NCBI RefSeq assembly: GCF_001709345.1
Contig: NZ_MDTQ01000001.1
Span: 2,142,584 to 2,206,583 of the forward strand
Source: Terasakiispira papahanaumokuakeensis
Lineage (GTDB): Bacteria; Pseudomonadota; Gammaproteobacteria; Pseudomonadales; Halomonadaceae
DNA: 64,000 nt
Direction: 5' to 3'
Shown here: one piece after another, positions 36,217-45,980 of the stretch
Position numbering within the stretch: position 1 is the stretch's first letter
Layout of the letters: each line of letters begins with the position of its first letter
Position numbers and translations under genes: made by a program
Notes under the pieces: model-generated
Database searches by the model: none
Seen by the model: the letters and a program-made list of their open reading frames with translations, nothing else
Told to the model about the DNA's origin: nothing

Positions 36217-38538
36217 TCAGTCTAATTTAGCTTCTAGTTTAAGCCCCAGATGAGTCGCTAACTCAACGAATCCCGGGAAAGAAGTCGCAACATTGGCACA
36301 ATCTTCAATCTTGATGGCACCCTGAGCGCGCAACCCGGCTACGGCAAAACTCATGGCAATCCGGTGATCTTCGTGGCTATGAACACACCCTTGGGTAAAT
36401 ACCGCACCGGTCACTTCAGATGTACCGACAATATCAATGCCATCTTCATAGACTGTGCAGGCTACTCCTAACGCTTGCAGCCCTTCAGCCATCACCTGAA
36501 TTCGATCAGACTCTTTGACGCGCAACTCTTCAGCACCGCGTAAACGCGTCACACCTTGAGCACATGCAGCAGCCACAAAGAGTGCGGGAAATTCATCAAT
36601 CGCTAAAGGCACTTGATCGAGGGGAATATCCACACCTTTCATGGGGGTATAGCGTACACGAATATCTGCTACGGGTTCGCCACCAACCACCGTTTCATTG
36701 CTCAAAGTCAAATCCGCCCCCATCAAACGCAAGATATGGATCACGCCATCACGGGTTGGATTAACGCCAACATGCTCTAGGACTAAATCACTCCCTGGCG
36801 TAATGGCTGCAGCCACCATAAAAAAGGTCGCGGAAGAAATATCTGCAGGAATATCAATATCACACGCCTCGAGCTGGCCGCCACCTTGTAAGCGTACAGT
36901 GCTCCCCTCTCGACTCACCTGATAGCCAAAGCCTTGTAGCATGCGCTCTGTATGGTCACGGGTTGGTGCAGGCTCTGTCACCGACGTTTCACCCTCAGCC
37001 CACAACCCAGCCAACAACAAGCAAGATTTCACCTGGGCAGAGGCCATCGGTAAATCATAGTGCATCCCTTTGAGAGGTGTTCCACCTTTCAACTTAAGCG
37101 GTGGCCGACCATCCTCTGCCGTTTCCAATTGCGCTCCCATCAAACGTAAAGGCTCTGCAACACGTCCCATGGGGCGCTTGGATAAGGAGGTATCGCCAGT
37201 CAATTCACAGTCAAAAGGCTGAGCCGAAAGCAGCCCCGCTAGCAAGCGCATCGAAGTACCTGAGTTGCCCAGGTAAAGAGGCTTAGAAGGCGCTTTTAAA
37301 CCGTTGATGCCGACACCATGCACGGTGACTCGGCCGGCATTGGGGCCCTCAATCTGAACGCCTAGATCACGAAAAGTCTGCAGTGTTGCCAGTGCATCTT
37401 CGCCTTCCAGAAAACCCTGTATATGGGTTGTACCATTCGCTAGGGCGCCCAACATAATCGAGCGATGTGAAATCGACTTATCGCCAGGCACTCTTGCGCG
37501 GCCTTGCACTCGGCCACCAGGCGTTGTGATAAAAACCAAATCCTGTTTATTCATAGGTTGATATGCCGTTTTATTGAGTAACGCCGTAAAGTAATCTCGT
37601 GCGCTTTTAGCGCGCGTAAAGGTCGTCATCATGGCATCGCCGTCCCCTGTGGCGACAGCCTCTCGAACACGGTAAACGCCTTCCAAGAACTGATCCAAGG
37701 CATCCAGCGTTGCCGATCGATTTGCCAAAAAGATATCCCGCCACATGGTGGGGTCACTGGCCGCAATTCGAGTAAAGTCACGAAACCCGCCAGCCGCGTA
37801 GCGAAAAATTTCACAGCGTTCATCCTGACGCGCCAGCGTATCCACAAGAGAAAAGGCCAATAGATGGGGTAGATGACTGGTTTGGGCCAGCACTTGATCA
37901 TGACGCTCCAACGCCATGCTCAAAACCTCCGCATCCATTGAGGCCCAAAAGGCCGATACCTGATCCACTGCTTGCGGATCTGTTTCAGCGGTTGGCGTGA
38001 CAATCACTTTATGCTGACAAAATAAATCAGCTTTGGCCGCACGAACTCCTGAACGCTCAGCTCCGGCAATAGGATGACCCGGCACCAACCACGGCGGCAT
38101 TGAGCCTAAAGCATCAACTGCCGCATCTCTCAATACCGCCTTACAAGACCCCACATCCGTAACAACCGTCGAAGGACCCCGGTGCTGTGCGACTTGAGCC
38201 AACACTTTGACCATCGCCAATACCGGCACAGCTAATACAATCAGGTCAACATCACGCGCATCCACATGATGAGCCAGGTCTGGAAATGACGAAAAACCTT
38301 GATCGATCACACCCAAAGAGCGCGCCACCTCTAGCTCTTCGGTATTCACGTCAACACCGAAAACCTGCCTCACGCCGGTAAAACGCCTGGCCGCCAAGGC
38401 AACAGACCCCCCGATCAATCCCAATCCAACAATAACCAGTGTTTGAGGCCAGCGCTGGTTTGTTTGAACATGAGATTCGGTGCTCACAGGCGTTTCATCT
38501 ACTGAAGCCATATCACAGAACGCCGCGCGGGTATGCAC
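36217..38538 (-). CDS. tyrA-aroA: Prephenate dehydrogenase / 3-phosphoshikimate 1-carboxyvinyltransferase fusion
   Basis: 773 residues with two enzymes. The TyrA half has the NAD-binding VGLGLIGGSVALAARR (about 37-52), VTDVGSCKA, HPIAGAERSG and an L-x-H substrate region QTSHLPHLLAFSL. The EPSP synthase half begins near residue 340 with GRVPGDKSISHRSIMLGALANGTT, followed by LGNSGTSMRLLAGLL, KSDRI-like RVKESDRI and SHEDHRIAMSFA. Products are 4-hydroxyphenylpyruvate and EPSP, joining two steps of aromatic synthesis. This fusion is known in Pseudomonas and relatives. The start at 38538 lies inside the pheA end (26-base overlap). The cmk and rpsA genes that often follow are not next here. Confidence 0.96.
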   Translation of the reverse strand: MHTRAAFCDMASVDETPVSTESHVQTNQRWPQTLVIVGLGLIGGSVALAARRFTGVRQVFGVDVNTEELEVARSLGVIDQGFSSFPDLAHHVDARDVDLIVLAVPVLAMVKVLAQVAQHRGPSTVVTDVGSCKAVLRDAAVDALGSMPPWLVPGHPIAGAERSGVRAAKADLFCQHKVIVTPTAETDPQAVDQVSAFWASMDAEVLSMALERHDQVLAQTSHLPHLLAFSLVDTLARQDERCEIFRYAAGGFRDFTRIAASDPTMWRDIFLANRSATLDALDQFLEGVYRVREAVATGDGDAMMTTFTRAKSARDYFTALLNKTAYQPMNKQDLVFITTPGGRVQGRARVPGDKSISHRSIMLGALANGTTHIQGFLEGEDALATLQTFRDLGVQIEGPNAGRVTVHGVGINGLKAPSKPLYLGNSGTSMRLLAGLLSAQPFDCELTGDTSLSKRPMGRVAEPLRLMGAQLETAEDGRPPLKLKGGTPLKGMHYDLPMASAQVKSCLLLAGLWAEGETSVTEPAPTRDHTERMLQGFGYQVSREGSTVRLQGGGQLEACDIDIPADISSATFFMVAAAITPGSDLVLEHVGVNPTRDGVIHILRLMGADLTLSNETVVGGEPVADIRVRYTPMKGVDIPLDQVPLAIDEFPALFVAAACAQGVTRLRGAEELRVKESDRIQVMAEGLQALGVACTVYEDGIDIVGTSEVTGAVFTQGCVHSHEDHRIAMSFAVAGLRAQGAIKIEDCANVATSFPGFVELATHLGLKLEAKLD

Positions 38539-39616
38539 CCAGAATTTTTAGATCAGCGGCTTTTTCGCCAATGTCTTGCAGTACTTGCTGCACATTCGAA
38601 GAGGCCGTATGCCCTTTAAAATCAATAAAGAAGACATAGTTCCAGACCCCCGTATGACTGGGACGACTTTCTATACGCGTCATATCCACGCCATGTCGAT
38701 GGAAAGGATCCAACACTTCAAACAAGGCGCCAGGCTGGTTGCGCATTGACACCATTAAAGAGGTTTTATCATCACCAGAAGGCGGTACTTCCTGACGACC
38801 AATAATGAGAAAGCGCGTCGAATTATCCGGGGTATCTTCAATTTTTTCGGCCAAGCGTGTCAGCCCATAAAGTTCAGCCGCCATGTCGCCCGCAATTGCG
38901 GCAGAATGCCACTCCCCTTTAACTTTACGCGCAGCTTCAGCATTAGAAGGCATCGCGACACGCTCAGCATGAGGATAATGCGCATCCAACCATTTGCGGC
39001 ACTGAGCCAAAGACGACGCATGAGAATAGATCGTCGAGATTTTATCCGGACGGGAGTTCTCGCCAACCATCAAATGCTGATGGATACGCAACACGACTTC
39101 ACCACAAATCTGCAATGAAGAATCCATGAAACTATCCAACGTATGACTGATGACGCCTTCCGTAGAGTTTTCTACCGGCACGACACCGTAATCCACAGCG
39201 CCCGCTTCAACCTCACGAAAGACCTCATCAATCGCTGTCATAGGGACACTAATCGCACCATGGCCAAAATGCTTCAGTGCCGCCTGTTGAGTAAAGGTTC
39301 CCTCAGGTCCTAAATAGGCCACTTTAATCGGTCGCTCCAATGCCAAGCATGACGACATAATTTCGCGGAACAGTCGCGCAATCTCTTCACTGGATAAAGG
39401 CCCTTGATTACGCTCCATAATTTGGCGCAATACCTGAGCCTCTCTTTCCGGGCGATAGAAGTGGGTATCATCCCCTTCAGCAGCCATTTTGCTTTGTGCC
39501 ACTTGTTGAGCACATTCAGCGCGCTGGTTGATCAACACCTGTAACTGGCGATCAATATCATCAATTCGATCACGCAAAGTGGCCAAATCAGGCCAAGAAG
39601 AGGGTGAATCACTCAT
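38513..39616 (-). CDS. pheA: Chorismate mutase / prephenate dehydratase (P-protein)
   Basis: 367 residues from ATG 39616, with AAGGA 6-7 bases upstream. Chorismate mutase helices occupy about 1-90 (LRDRIDDIDRQLQVLINQRAECAQQVAQSK). Prephenate dehydratase follows with VAYLGPEGTFTQQAALKHFG, VPVENSTEGVISHTLD and DNSTRFLIIGR. A C-terminal ACT domain with ESRPSHTGVWNYVFFIDFKGH should bind phenylalanine for feedback inhibition. It converts chorismate to phenylpyruvate. Upstream is serC; downstream it overlaps tyrA-aroA, giving coupled production of phenylalanine and tyrosine precursors. Confidence 0.97.
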   Translation of the reverse strand: MSDSPSSWPDLATLRDRIDDIDRQLQVLINQRAECAQQVAQSKMAAEGDDTHFYRPEREAQVLRQIMERNQGPLSSEEIARLFREIMSSCLALERPIKVAYLGPEGTFTQQAALKHFGHGAISVPMTAIDEVFREVEAGAVDYGVVPVENSTEGVISHTLDSFMDSSLQICGEVVLRIHQHLMVGENSRPDKISTIYSHASSLAQCRKWLDAHYPHAERVAMPSNAEAARKVKGEWHSAAIAGDMAAELYGLTRLAEKIEDTPDNSTRFLIIGRQEVPPSGDDKTSLMVSMRNQPGALFEVLDPFHRHGVDMTRIESRPSHTGVWNYVFFIDFKGHTASSNVQQVLQDIGEKAADLKILGAYPRGVL

Positions 39617-39632
39617 TGGGGCATCCTTCATC

Positions 39633-39683
39633 AATACTTAGCCATATCAAATACTTCGCTATATCAACATCAGCACTTAGCCG
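39633..39683. repeat. 17-bp repeat between pheA and serC, reaching the serC stop
   Basis: AATACTTAGCCATATCA (39633-39649) and AATACTTCGCTATATCA (39650-39666) are adjacent copies with two differences. A diverged third copy, ending CACTTAGCCG, runs to 39683 and contains the serC stop (39677-39679). Confidence 0.7.
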
Positions 39684-40765
39684 TGGCGACGTTCAAAATC
39701 ATTCATAAAGCTCACTAAGGCATCGACTGCAGCCTCTGGAACAGCGTTATAAATACTGGCACGCATTCCGCCTACGCTACGATGCCCCTTGAGATTTAAT
39801 AATCCTGCTTCTTCGGCTTCAGCTAAAAAGCACTGATCCAAGCGATCATCGGCTAAACGGAACGGCACATTCATGATAGAACGATAAGCCGGCTGAATCG
39901 GATTGGTATAAAAATCGCTGTCATCAATCGCCGCATATAACTTAAGTGCTTTACGCTGATTCAAAGCGCCCATGGCCTCTAAACCACCGATATCCTCTTT
40001 CAGCCATTTAAATACCAGACCAGAAAGGTACCATGCAAAGGTCGGCGGGGTGTTATACATAGAATCATTTTCAGCAAACACCTTGTACTGCATCATCGTC
40101 GGCGTTTCAGGCTTAAAGCGATCGAGCAAATCATCACGAATAATGGCGAGCGTAATCCCGGCAGGGCCGATATTTTTTTGCGCGCCTGCATAAATAACAC
40201 CATAACGGCTTACATCCAAAGGAGCACTTAAGATATCAGAGGACATATCGCACACCAGCGGCACTGAAGTCGGAACCTCAGGGGTCGGAGCATAACGCAG
40301 GCCACCAATCGTTTCATTACTGGTAAAGTGCAGATACGCCGCATGGTCTGAGAGATGGATCTCACTGGATAAGGGCACTGCCGTCAAGCCATTATCTTCA
40401 GCACTGGCCGCAATGTGCACATCACCGTATCGGCGACCTTCGGCAATGGCTTTTTTCGCCCAAATACCCGTATGAATATAATTAGCGGTCCCGCCTTGAC
40501 CTAATAGATTCAACGGCACCATCGCAAACTGGCTGGAAGCACCACCCTGCATGAATAAAACCTTGTAACCCTCCGGCACCTGCAGCAACTCACGTAAATC
40601 AGCCTCGGCAGTACGAGCGATATCCGTAAATTCAGGGCTACGATGAGACATCTCCATCACCGACAGGCCTTTACCCTGCCAATCAAGCATTTCATCTCGG
40701 GCGCGTTGTAAAACAGATTCAGGCAGCGCGGCCGGTCCAGCACAGAAATTATATTTGCGCGTCAT
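39677..40765 (-). CDS. serC: Phosphoserine aminotransferase
   Basis: 362 residues from ATG 40765, the same length as the Escherichia coli enzyme; earlier in-frame starts add residues with no counterpart in the family. MTRKYNFCAGPAALPESVLQ opens the protein, SHRSPEF and MQGGASSQFAMVPLN bind cofactor, and YAGAQKNIGPAG carries the PLP lysine. It forms phosphoserine from 3-phosphohydroxypyruvate and also acts in pyridoxal phosphate synthesis. Gene order gyrA-serC-pheA is conserved in Pseudomonas and Oceanospirillales relatives. The stop codon lies within a repeated sequence. Confidence 0.97.
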   Translation of the reverse strand: MTRKYNFCAGPAALPESVLQRARDEMLDWQGKGLSVMEMSHRSPEFTDIARTAEADLRELLQVPEGYKVLFMQGGASSQFAMVPLNLLGQGGTANYIHTGIWAKKAIAEGRRYGDVHIAASAEDNGLTAVPLSSEIHLSDHAAYLHFTSNETIGGLRYAPTPEVPTSVPLVCDMSSDILSAPLDVSRYGVIYAGAQKNIGPAGITLAIIRDDLLDRFKPETPTMMQYKVFAENDSMYNTPPTFAWYLSGLVFKWLKEDIGGLEAMGALNQRKALKLYAAIDDSDFYTNPIQPAYRSIMNVPFRLADDRLDQCFLAEAEEAGLLNLKGHRSVGGMRASIYNAVPEAAVDALVSFMNDFERRHG

Positions 40766-40841
40766 AATCATCCCGATGAACCAGTAGCCATCAGGCACAT
40801 AATGCCCAAGAGCCAGAACATGACCAATAAGGTCGAAAAGC

Positions 40842-40863
40842 GACCCCCGGCAAGCCGGGGGTC
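40842..40863 (-). terminator. Terminator between gyrA and serC
   Basis: GACCCCCGG (40842-40850) pairs perfectly with CCGGGGGTC (40855-40863), loop CAAG; on the minus strand it is followed by GCTTTTC. It should end most gyrA transcripts, so serC and the genes after it probably have their own promoter or depend on read-through. Confidence 0.8.
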
Positions 40864-40890
40864 AGTGATTACGTCAATAAAGGCGAGAAA

Positions 40891-43647
40891 TTAAGGCTGC
40901 TCATCCGGAGCGTCCACCTCATCCTCCCCAGCATCAGAGCGCGGTTGCTCGCTCTCAGCGCCATCGATGACCTCCCCCTCCGGCACCTCGACTTCCAGCA
41001 CCTCAAGCTCTTCGTCATCAACATCTTGAACACGCACCATACCGACTAGTTTTTCACCTTCAATAAGGCGAATCAGCATGACACCTTGAGTATTCCGGGA
41101 AGAAATAGAGACTTCATCGACTCGAGTACGGACTAAAGTGCCTTTATCGGTAATCAACATCATTTCTTCGCCTTCTTGTACCTGAATGGCAGAAACGAGT
41201 TGACCATTGCGCTCGCTGGTTTGCATCGAAATCACGCCTTGCCCACCTCGGTTCCGCAATGGGAACTGCTCCAGGCGAGTACGTTTACCAAAACCATTTT
41301 CAGATGCTGTGAGAATATAAATGCCCTCATGCACCGCCTCATCATCCACAAGGGCGTCAGCGGAGACGGCAACAGCGTTATCATCCTGCTCTTGGTCTGA
41401 CGCTTCAGCCGCATCATCAACCGTCTTCGAGCGTGGAATAATCAAGCTAATCACTTCAGCCTCATCAGGCATTTTCAGGCCTCGCACACCACCGGCCGTG
41501 CGTCCCATCGCCCGAACATTCTCTTCATTGAAGCGAATGGCTTTCCCTGCACTGGTCAGCAACATGACATGATCTTCGCCATGGGTAATGGCAGCACCGA
41601 CCAAGCGATCACCTTCTTTAAGATCCAATGCAATCAGCCCCACAGAACGCGGACGAGAGAACTGGTCTAAAGAAGTCTTTTTCACGGTGCCTTTAGCCGT
41701 CGCCATAAAGATAAAGCGATCTTCAGAATATTCACGCACTGGCAAAATCGTCGTGACCCACTCACCTTCAGACAAAGGCAGGAGATTGACCAAAGGCCGC
41801 CCACGAGAACCACGCCCACCGGCAGGAATCTCATAAACTTTCAGCCAGTAAACTTTACCGAGGTTAGAGAACAACAACACGGTATCATGACTGGAAGTCA
41901 CGAGAAGATGTTCAATCACGTCTTCATCTTTCATTGACGTGGCAGACTTACCTCGACCACCTCGACGCTGAGCTCGGTAATCCGACAGCGGCTGGGTTTT
42001 GGCATAACCCGTACGCGAAATGGTGACCACCATATCTTCTTCAGCGATCAAGTCCGCAATAGAGAAGTCCTGGCGACTGGCGATAATTTGGGTTTTGCGT
42101 TCATCTGAATAGCTTTGACGAATCAGCGCTAGCTCTTCACGAATCACCTGCATCAAACGCTCAGGGTCGGCTAAAATCGCCAATAACTCAGCAATTTTGA
42201 TGAGTAGCTCACGGTACTCATTAACCAACTTATCCTGTTCCAAACCCGTCAAACGGTGCAAACGCAGCTCAAGAATTGCTTGCGCCTGGGCCGGAGATAA
42301 GCGGTACTCCGTTTTGGCTTCATTGAGACCAAAAACAGGGTCCAATTCATCGGGGCGACAAGAGGTGCTACCGGCCCGATCCAACATATCCACCACTTGC
42401 CCTGGCGCCCAAGTTTTTTGAACCAGCGCTTCGCGGGCTTCTGTTGCTGACGGAGAAGCCTTGATCAGCTCAATGACCTCATCAATATTAGAAAGCGCGA
42501 CCGTCAGACCTTCCAGCACATGCCCTCTTTCACGTGCTTTACGTAGTTCATACACCGTCCGCCGTGTAACCACTTCCTGACGATGGCGAATAAAGGCTTC
42601 GAGTAATTCTTTCAGGTTCAGAACTTGTGGCTGGCCATCCTGCAGCGCCACAATGTTAATCCCGAACACCGTCTGCAATTGGGTATGAGTAAAGAGGTTA
42701 TTGACAACCACCTCTGGCGACTCACCACGCTTAAGCTCTACGACAACCCGCAAACCATCTTTGTCGGATTCATCACGCAGCTCGGCAATGCCTTCTAGTT
42801 TCTTATCCTTAACCAGCTCCGCAATCTTTTCGATTAAGCGTGCTTTATTCAGCTGGTAAGGAATTTCAGTAAAGACAATAGCATCGCGCTGACCAATCGT
42901 TTCAAAGTGATGCTTAGCGCGAATATAAATGCGGCCACGACCGGTTCGATACGCTTCCACGATACCAGCACGACCATTGATCAGCGCCCCAGTCGGAAAA
43001 TCCGGCCCGGGAATATACTGCATCAAATCATCAACACTTAGGTGCTCGTTATCAATTAGGGCTAGGCATCCATCGATCACTTCACCCAAGTTGTGTGGCG
43101 GAATATTGGTCGCCATCCCAACAGCAATACCCGATGACCCATTCACTAGCAGATTAGGCACTCGGGTTGGCAACACTTCAGGAATTTTTTCCGAGCCGTC
43201 ATAGTTATCGACGAAATCGACGGTTTCCTTATCCAGATCGGCCAACAGCTCATGGGCAATTTTTGCCATGCGCACTTCGGTATAACGCATGGCCGCTGCA
43301 TTATCGCCATCAATGGAACCGAAGTTCCCCTGACCGTCGACCAGGGTATAACGCAGCGAAAAAGGCTGGGCCATACGGACAATGGTGTCATAGACAGCGG
43401 AATCACCATGCGGGTGATATTTACCGATGACATCCCCGACGACACGGGCAGACTTCTTATAAGGTTTATTCCAGTCATTGCTGAGTTCGTGCATCGCAAA
43501 CAATACACGGCGATGAACAGGCTTAAGACCATCACGGACATCAGGTAATGCTCGCCCGACGATGACACTCATAGCGTAATCAAGGTACGACTGTTTCAGC
43601 TCGTCCTCGATATTGACAGGATGGATCTCTCTGGCGATTTCGGCCAT
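40891..43647 (-). CDS. gyrA: DNA gyrase subunit A
   Basis: 918 residues from ATG 43647, preceded by GAAGGA; an upstream reading to 43686 is rejected. Numbering matches Escherichia coli in the N-terminal part: Ser83 and Asp87 in [12 protein letters not shown] (quinolone-sensitive residues) and the catalytic Tyr122 in AMRYTEVRM. The C-terminal domain starts with the GyrA box [10 protein letters not shown]. It contains a strongly acidic insert (around [13 protein letters not shown]) and ends in a long acidic tail rich in Glu and Asp. With GyrB it introduces negative supercoils. The insert and tail are longer than in E. coli (875 residues), as in several marine relatives. Confidence 0.98.
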   Translation of the reverse strand: MAEIAREIHPVNIEDELKQSYLDYAMSVIVGRALPDVRDGLKPVHRRVLFAMHELSNDWNKPYKKSARVVGDVIGKYHPHGDSAVYDTIVRMAQPFSLRYTLVDGQGNFGSIDGDNAAAMRYTEVRMAKIAHELLADLDKETVDFVDNYDGSEKIPEVLPTRVPNLLVNGSSGIAVGMATNIPPHNLGEVIDGCLALIDNEHLSVDDLMQYIPGPDFPTGALINGRAGIVEAYRTGRGRIYIRAKHHFETIGQRDAIVFTEIPYQLNKARLIEKIAELVKDKKLEGIAELRDESDKDGLRVVVELKRGESPEVVVNNLFTHTQLQTVFGINIVALQDGQPQVLNLKELLEAFIRHRQEVVTRRTVYELRKARERGHVLEGLTVALSNIDEVIELIKASPSATEAREALVQKTWAPGQVVDMLDRAGSTSCRPDELDPVFGLNEAKTEYRLSPAQAQAILELRLHRLTGLEQDKLVNEYRELLIKIAELLAILADPERLMQVIREELALIRQSYSDERKTQIIASRQDFSIADLIAEEDMVVTISRTGYAKTQPLSDYRAQRRGGRGKSATSMKDEDVIEHLLVTSSHDTVLLFSNLGKVYWLKVYEIPAGGRGSRGRPLVNLLPLSEGEWVTTILPVREYSEDRFIFMATAKGTVKKTSLDQFSRPRSVGLIALDLKEGDRLVGAAITHGEDHVMLLTSAGKAIRFNEENVRAMGRTAGGVRGLKMPDEAEVISLIIPRSKTVDDAAEASDQEQDDNAVAVSADALVDDEAVHEGIYILTASENGFGKRTRLEQFPLRNRGGQGVISMQTSERNGQLVSAIQVQEGEEMMLITDKGTLVRTRVDEVSISSRNTQGVMLIRLIEGEKLVGMVRVQDVDDEELEVLEVEVPEGEVIDGAESEQPRSDAGEDEVDAPDEQP

Positions 43648-43912
43648 GAATCGGCGTCCTTCTTCGGCTGAGGGCGGGACCGGCACATATCGGTAGGACC
43701 CGGCCTATAGGCGTGCCAACGAGCACGCAAGACTCAACGGTTTCAGTTTTTTACTTAAGCCGGTGATTATACGCTTTAAGCGCACTAAGTTCAGCAGTGA
43801 TAACGCTTTTCCCTATGCGCCAAGACAGTTTTGACGCACTTGAGTGCCCACACGCCTGTTGAACGCGTCGTGAGCAAGAGCCTGGTCCCTTGATAACCCC
43901 CAGCGATCATCA

Positions 43913-45295
43913 TCAAGCATCAGATGTTTCAATCATCGATGTGGGAGATTCGGGTAACAGCACATTAAGCAACATGGCCGTAAAGCCCCCTGTAGCCACA
44001 CCTGACTGCAAAATAGATTTAACGCCCTCGGGTAAATGCTGGAGAATGTCGGGAACCTGGGTCACACCGAGCCCGACAGCCAAAGAGACTGCAAGAATTA
44101 ACAGCGCTCGGCGATCGAGATGAACACTGGCTAAGATATTGATACCGGCTGCCGCCACTGAACCAAACATAATCAAAGCAGCCGCCCCTAAAACAGGTTC
44201 AGGAATCATCTGCATCATGGCTGCCACCATCGGAAACAGTCCCATTAAGACCAAAAGCCCTGCAATCCAAAAACCAATATAACGACTGGCCACCCCGGTA
44301 AGTTGAATAATGCCGTTATTCTGACTAAACGTAGAATTCGGAAACGTATTCAAAAGCCCTGCAACCATCGAGTTAAAACCGTCGGCCAACACGCCCCCTT
44401 TCAAGCGGGCCAAATAAACAGGTCCTTTGACGGGCTCACGAGACACCGCAGAGGTTGCCGTAATATCACCAATCGACTCCAGGGCAGTCACCAGATAAAT
44501 AATCACCATCGGCACCAGTAAATCCCAGGGCACACTGAATCCATAACGGAAGGGGTCAGGCCAAGCAATCAAAGGCCACTCGGGTACCGTATTTCCCTTC
44601 AATTTACCCATCGCCCATGCAACGGTTAACCCGACCAAAAGGCCAATCACGATAGACCCCATCCGAATCCAAGGAGTATGGGCCCGGTTTAAGATAATAA
44701 TGACGGCCAATACAATGCCAGACAGCAGCAAATTACTCAGGCTGGCAAAATGTCCACTTTCCATCGCCTCATAGCCACCGCCCATACTGACAAGCCCCAC
44801 CTTGATCAAGGTCAGCCCAATCAGTAACACCACGGTACCGGTGACCAGAGGCGTAATCACACGACGCAACGCCCCTAAAAAGCGGGAGACCAACATTTCA
44901 GCAATGGCCGCCACCATGACGACACCAAAGATGCCCCCCAAAACGGTTTCATAGGATTGCCCAGCCGCCAGCATCGCAGTGCCGCCAGAGATGATAGGCG
45001 GAAGAAAGTTAAAACTGGTGCCCTGAACTGTCAGCAGGCCATTCCCCAAAGGCCCAATACGCCGTGCTTGAATAAATGTCGCGACCCCCGACACCAGCAA
45101 GGACATACTGACAATATAATTCGTTTCTTCTGCGGGCAGCCCCAGCGCATTGCAGATAATTAGAGGCGGCGTAACGATAGGCACAATAATGGCCAACAAA
45201 TGCTGCAAAGCAACAAAGAACGCTTGAATCGGTGCAGGCCGAGCATCTAAAGGATACAAAAGCTCGCTTTGCTGCGATGAAGGGGCGTCAGACAT
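43913..45295 (-). CDS. NCS2-family purine/xanthine permease
   Basis: 460 residues from ATG 45295 with GAGG 7 bases upstream; a TTG four codons earlier is possible. About 12-14 membrane spans. Family motifs are IQAFFVALQHLLAIIVPIVTPPLI, VQGTSFNFLPPIISGG, ALESIGDITATSAVS (substrate-binding Glu) and NTFPNSTFSQNNGIIQLTGVASRYIG. These proton symporters take up xanthine, urate or uracil; the NSTFSQNNG pattern is most like the xanthine/urate (XanP, UacT) branch. Substrate not certain. Single gene, downstream of gyrA on the same strand in reverse reading order. Confidence 0.88.
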   Translation of the reverse strand: MSDAPSSQQSELLYPLDARPAPIQAFFVALQHLLAIIVPIVTPPLIICNALGLPAEETNYIVSMSLLVSGVATFIQARRIGPLGNGLLTVQGTSFNFLPPIISGGTAMLAAGQSYETVLGGIFGVVMVAAIAEMLVSRFLGALRRVITPLVTGTVVLLIGLTLIKVGLVSMGGGYEAMESGHFASLSNLLLSGIVLAVIIILNRAHTPWIRMGSIVIGLLVGLTVAWAMGKLKGNTVPEWPLIAWPDPFRYGFSVPWDLLVPMVIIYLVTALESIGDITATSAVSREPVKGPVYLARLKGGVLADGFNSMVAGLLNTFPNSTFSQNNGIIQLTGVASRYIGFWIAGLLVLMGLFPMVAAMMQMIPEPVLGAAALIMFGSVAAAGINILASVHLDRRALLILAVSLAVGLGVTQVPDILQHLPEGVKSILQSGVATGGFTAMLLNVLLPESPTSMIETSDA

Positions 45296-45476
45296 GTCAT
45301 ACCTCAAGGGATCAGGAAGGGAAGCCGCGCATTTTAGCTTGATTTTAAAATAAGGTCATAACCCTCAACGCATGCGCGATCTAGTGATGCTCCTTCCGCG
45401 CCGATCATGCTCGCTGAGTCATCATAATTAGCTTATGATGTGGGCGATGTGTCGATGCTTTAGCCGCACCTCCAAC

Positions 45477-45510
45477 ATTGATGCTTCCGACAAATTGATG
45501 CTTCCGAAAA
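45477..45510. repeat. Two tandem 17-bp units
   Basis: ATTGATGCTTCCGACAA (45477-45493) and ATTGATGCTTCCGAAAA (45494-45510) differ by one base. They lie in the 45296-45663 spacer between divergent genes, in which no other element was recognised. Confidence 0.8.
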
Positions 45511-45663
45511 AGTGACTGCAGCGACCCATCAGCAGCGATCATCAAACGGTACATCGAATCAACGCCATATCTGAACACCATCTTCAGACATTGATGTATC
45601 AGGTGAGCGCATCATGCGTTAGGAGACAGCAGATCGACAGATGTTTTCATGAAGGAGAGATCC

Positions 45664-45939
45664 ATGAGCAGCCCGAACGAATTTAACCAAGCCCGCGTGA
45701 TCAGTGAACTGCGTCAATTCATTAAAAAATTACTGTTATCGCCAGGCACCCTCGAACAAACAATCGACATCATGCGCCGACATACGGGAGAGGCTGACAT
45801 GATGCAGAAGACCGCACACGACATTAGCGCAGAAACTATGGTCAAGATCCCAGATGAGGCCAGTGAATGGTCAGATGCCGATCGCTTGTATCTGGAACTG
45901 TTAAAAGAAGTCGTGGAAGAAGAGCAGGCTTTATACTGA
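45664..45939 (+). CDS. Unknown small acidic protein
   Basis: 91 residues from ATG 45664, with AAGGAGAG at 45651-45658; the ATG at 45649 overlaps that site. I do not recognise the family. It looks helical and soluble: an amphipathic N-terminal half (ARVISELRQFIKKLLLSPGTLEQTIDIMRRH) and an acidic C-terminus ending KEVVEEEQALY. No cysteine, no membrane span. The ribosome site, base use and clean frame support a real gene. It stands alone between a permease and a diguanylate cyclase that is read toward it. Confidence 0.65.
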   Translation: MSSPNEFNQARVISELRQFIKKLLLSPGTLEQTIDIMRRHTGEADMMQKTAHDISAETMVKIPDEASEWSDADRLYLELLKEVVEEEQALY

Positions 45940-45980
45940 TTCCGCCCGTTACTGATTTAACCCGTTACGAATTCAACCCG

